From: Patiria miniata
Taxonomy: Eukaryota; Echinodermata; Asteroidea; Valvatida; Asterinidae
Direction of reading: 5' to 3'
Length of the DNA stretch: 64,000 nt
Assembly: GCF_015706575.1 (NCBI RefSeq)
Contig: NW_024037072.1
Coordinates: forward strand, 2,299,001 to 2,363,000
Part shown: positions 62,605-64,000 of the stretch, one piece after another
Position numbering within the stretch: the stretch's first letter is position 1
Layout of the letters: each line of letters opens with the position of its first letter
The notes under the pieces: generated by a model
Seen by the model: only the letters and a program-made list of their open reading frames with translations
What the model was told of the DNA's origin: nothing
The model's database searches: none
Program-made: the position numbers and the translations under genes

Positions 62605-64000
62605 TCAATCTTTTCTTCACACCTGCAAAGTCCAGTTTTCAAGACAAACATAGTGTTGCAAAATCAAGAGTAACTTACGTTACCTCAAAACTCACCCAAG
62701 CCCATTTGTGATGGCATACACGTATTTCTATGGAACGAAATAAAGTTATTTGTTTTGAGCGGCAAATGAGTCTATTTTTTTACCGCCATTAAAGGCGATT
62801 CACGGAGTGAAAGCAAATTGTGCTCGGCAGAGACTTTGCCACTGACTTCTCTGTAGGGAAATATATGGTATATAAAAGATACTTTACCAGGTATGACTTA
62901 TCTTTCTACATTTGATGACACGCACTTTGCACGCCAAACTCAAGATTTTTTTAATATTACATGTCCATATTTCTCGACAATGTTTAAAAGTGATTACGCT
63001 TGCTTTCTGTAGTAGAACTTGAAATGTTGGATTTATATGAATGTCCATTGCGCCGATGTACTGGGATTGACCCTTCTGTTCCCGCCAAGTGGTATCTGCG
63101 CGATCGTAATATAATTTCGCTTTCCAAAGAAGTTATCTCTGATTTAGTTCAGCACATCAGCGTCAGCGGATGGGTATTTAGATGTGAAATAAAAAAGTTT
63201 GAAATGCGAAGTAAATGTCAGCACCGTTCAGTTTCTCTGGCTATGCAGCACATACAAAGTTTAACGCAAATTAATGGCTAATTAATACCAACTGGCCCCA
63301 CTCACCTGTATACAAAGGGGTGGTGAATTTGCAGTGAATCCAATTTGAAGATTTTATCCCAATGTCACTTTCAGAGTTCAGGCAGCTGTACGTGCCAGCA
63401 ACCAAAGTGGTGATGGCGGAGTAAAGTAATGACTGGGGCATAACAGTGGTATCGATTCCAAAGCAAACCTGATATTTTTTTCTGCTCTATTTGTTGGCAT
63501 TACGACAACAGAGCTTCCCCTGCCCCACGAACCATCTTCATGAGTGTAAAACAATTATTAGCTTGTACGACTACGTAAGCACGTACTGTTTAGCTACTTT
63601 TATTCCTTATTGATCGGGAGAAATCAGAGTCCTGACGGCTTTGGTGGGTTGTTTAAAGGTAAATTTGACTACGTCACTTTCCACTACGACAACATGTGTT
63701 CTGGTTCTGACCGGCTGGGATTTGGCTTCGAACCAACAACTCATACACCTGGTCCTCGATTTCTAATTCTCCATCAATATTTCAGAGCTTGGGAAGCATT
63801 GGCGAGACGAAGTGACCAGAGTGTTTGCCGCAGTGCCAACCTTGGTCCCACGGTGTCCAGCAGTAACGCTCCCACCACTATACCTGCTCTCTCACACTTG
63901 GATCATTTGCATGTTCAAAAATCGTGCACTTGCAAATTAGGTACAAAATAATCTGGAGCCTGCCCATGATAAAAATCAGTGTTTTTTGTATGGGGTGTCC
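62605..64000. other. Mostly featureless edge of window
   Basis: Apart from the candidate exon at 63306-63468, I see only short frames. A B-box-like TGGTTCGAAGCC on the minus strand near 63730 may be a SINE fragment. The hydroxylase promoter was not located. Confidence 0.45.
63306..63468 (-). other. Candidate exon of unknown gene
   Basis: This is an open minus-strand frame of 54 codons bounded by an ATATCAG acceptor and a strong ACAG|GTGAGT donor. It contains CFGIDTTVMPQSLLYSAITT and then TLVAGTYSCLNSESDIG. I recognise no family. An open frame of this length with splice sites can occur by chance. It could be a 5' exon of the hydroxylase locus or part of a neighbouring gene. Confidence 0.22.

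Noticed and set aside
1..64000. CRISPR arrays, bacterial operons, rRNA genes or retroviral genes
   Set aside because: No regularly spaced direct repeats, no ribosome-binding-site-led gene chains, no rRNA-like stretches, and no reverse transcriptase or integrase motifs were seen in any frame.

Overview
This is a eukaryotic, animal-type genomic window: about 40% GC, gene-poor, with short exons bounded by GT..AG introns, many microsatellites and homopolymer runs, tRNA-derived SINE-like sequences and numerous non-autonomous DNA transposons. There are no bacterial operons, ribosome-binding sites or CRISPR arrays. The palindromic octamers TAGGCCTA and TACATGTA are strikingly frequent. Together with the repeat types, this suggests a marine invertebrate. 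I would guess an echinoderm or another invertebrate deuterostome, but the species cannot be fixed from the sequence alone.

The only gene I can assemble with confidence lies on the minus strand between about 61.4 kb and 52.8 kb. Ten exons join in perfect phase into a pterin-dependent aromatic amino acid hydroxylase (the phenylalanine/tyrosine/tryptophan hydroxylase family). The modelled open frame is 325 codons. The iron-binding triad is intact (HE..GH plus the later Glu), but several substrate- and pterin-pocket residues differ from those of the known hydroxylases. The protein stops just after the catalytic domain, without the C-terminal tetramerisation helix. Its N-terminus is unresolved: either it starts at the Met in the first confident exon and lacks the ACT regulatory domain, or it has upstream exons that I cannot join.

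Region by region. From 1 to 17 kb there is no supportable gene, only tandem repeats, a perfect 28-bp palindrome, a CRE-like repeat and one tRNA-like SINE head. From 17 to 33 kb there are a TTA-flanked MITE, a SINE with a conserved-type central domain, inverted repeats, an 87-bp tandem duplication, LINE-type tails and a terminal-inverted-repeat element. From 33.6 to 37.1 kb lies a cluster of nested DNA transposons: a 2.5-kb hAT-like element with an 8-bp target duplication, a 498-bp MITE inserted inside it, and a piggyBac-like MITE flanked by TTAA. From 37 to 52 kb there are a Harbinger-like MITE, SINEs, a long (about 0.8 kb) foldback able to form a dsRNA hairpin, and a GC-rich hairpin. From 52.5 to 62.1 kb is the hydroxylase gene. 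Its introns carry a hAT-like MITE, a dispersed repeat, a 700-bp CAG/CTG-rich repeat and a degenerate TGACGTCA-bearing tandem repeat. From 62.1 to 64 kb there is a tRNA-like sequence in the loop of an inverted repeat, plus one weak candidate exon.
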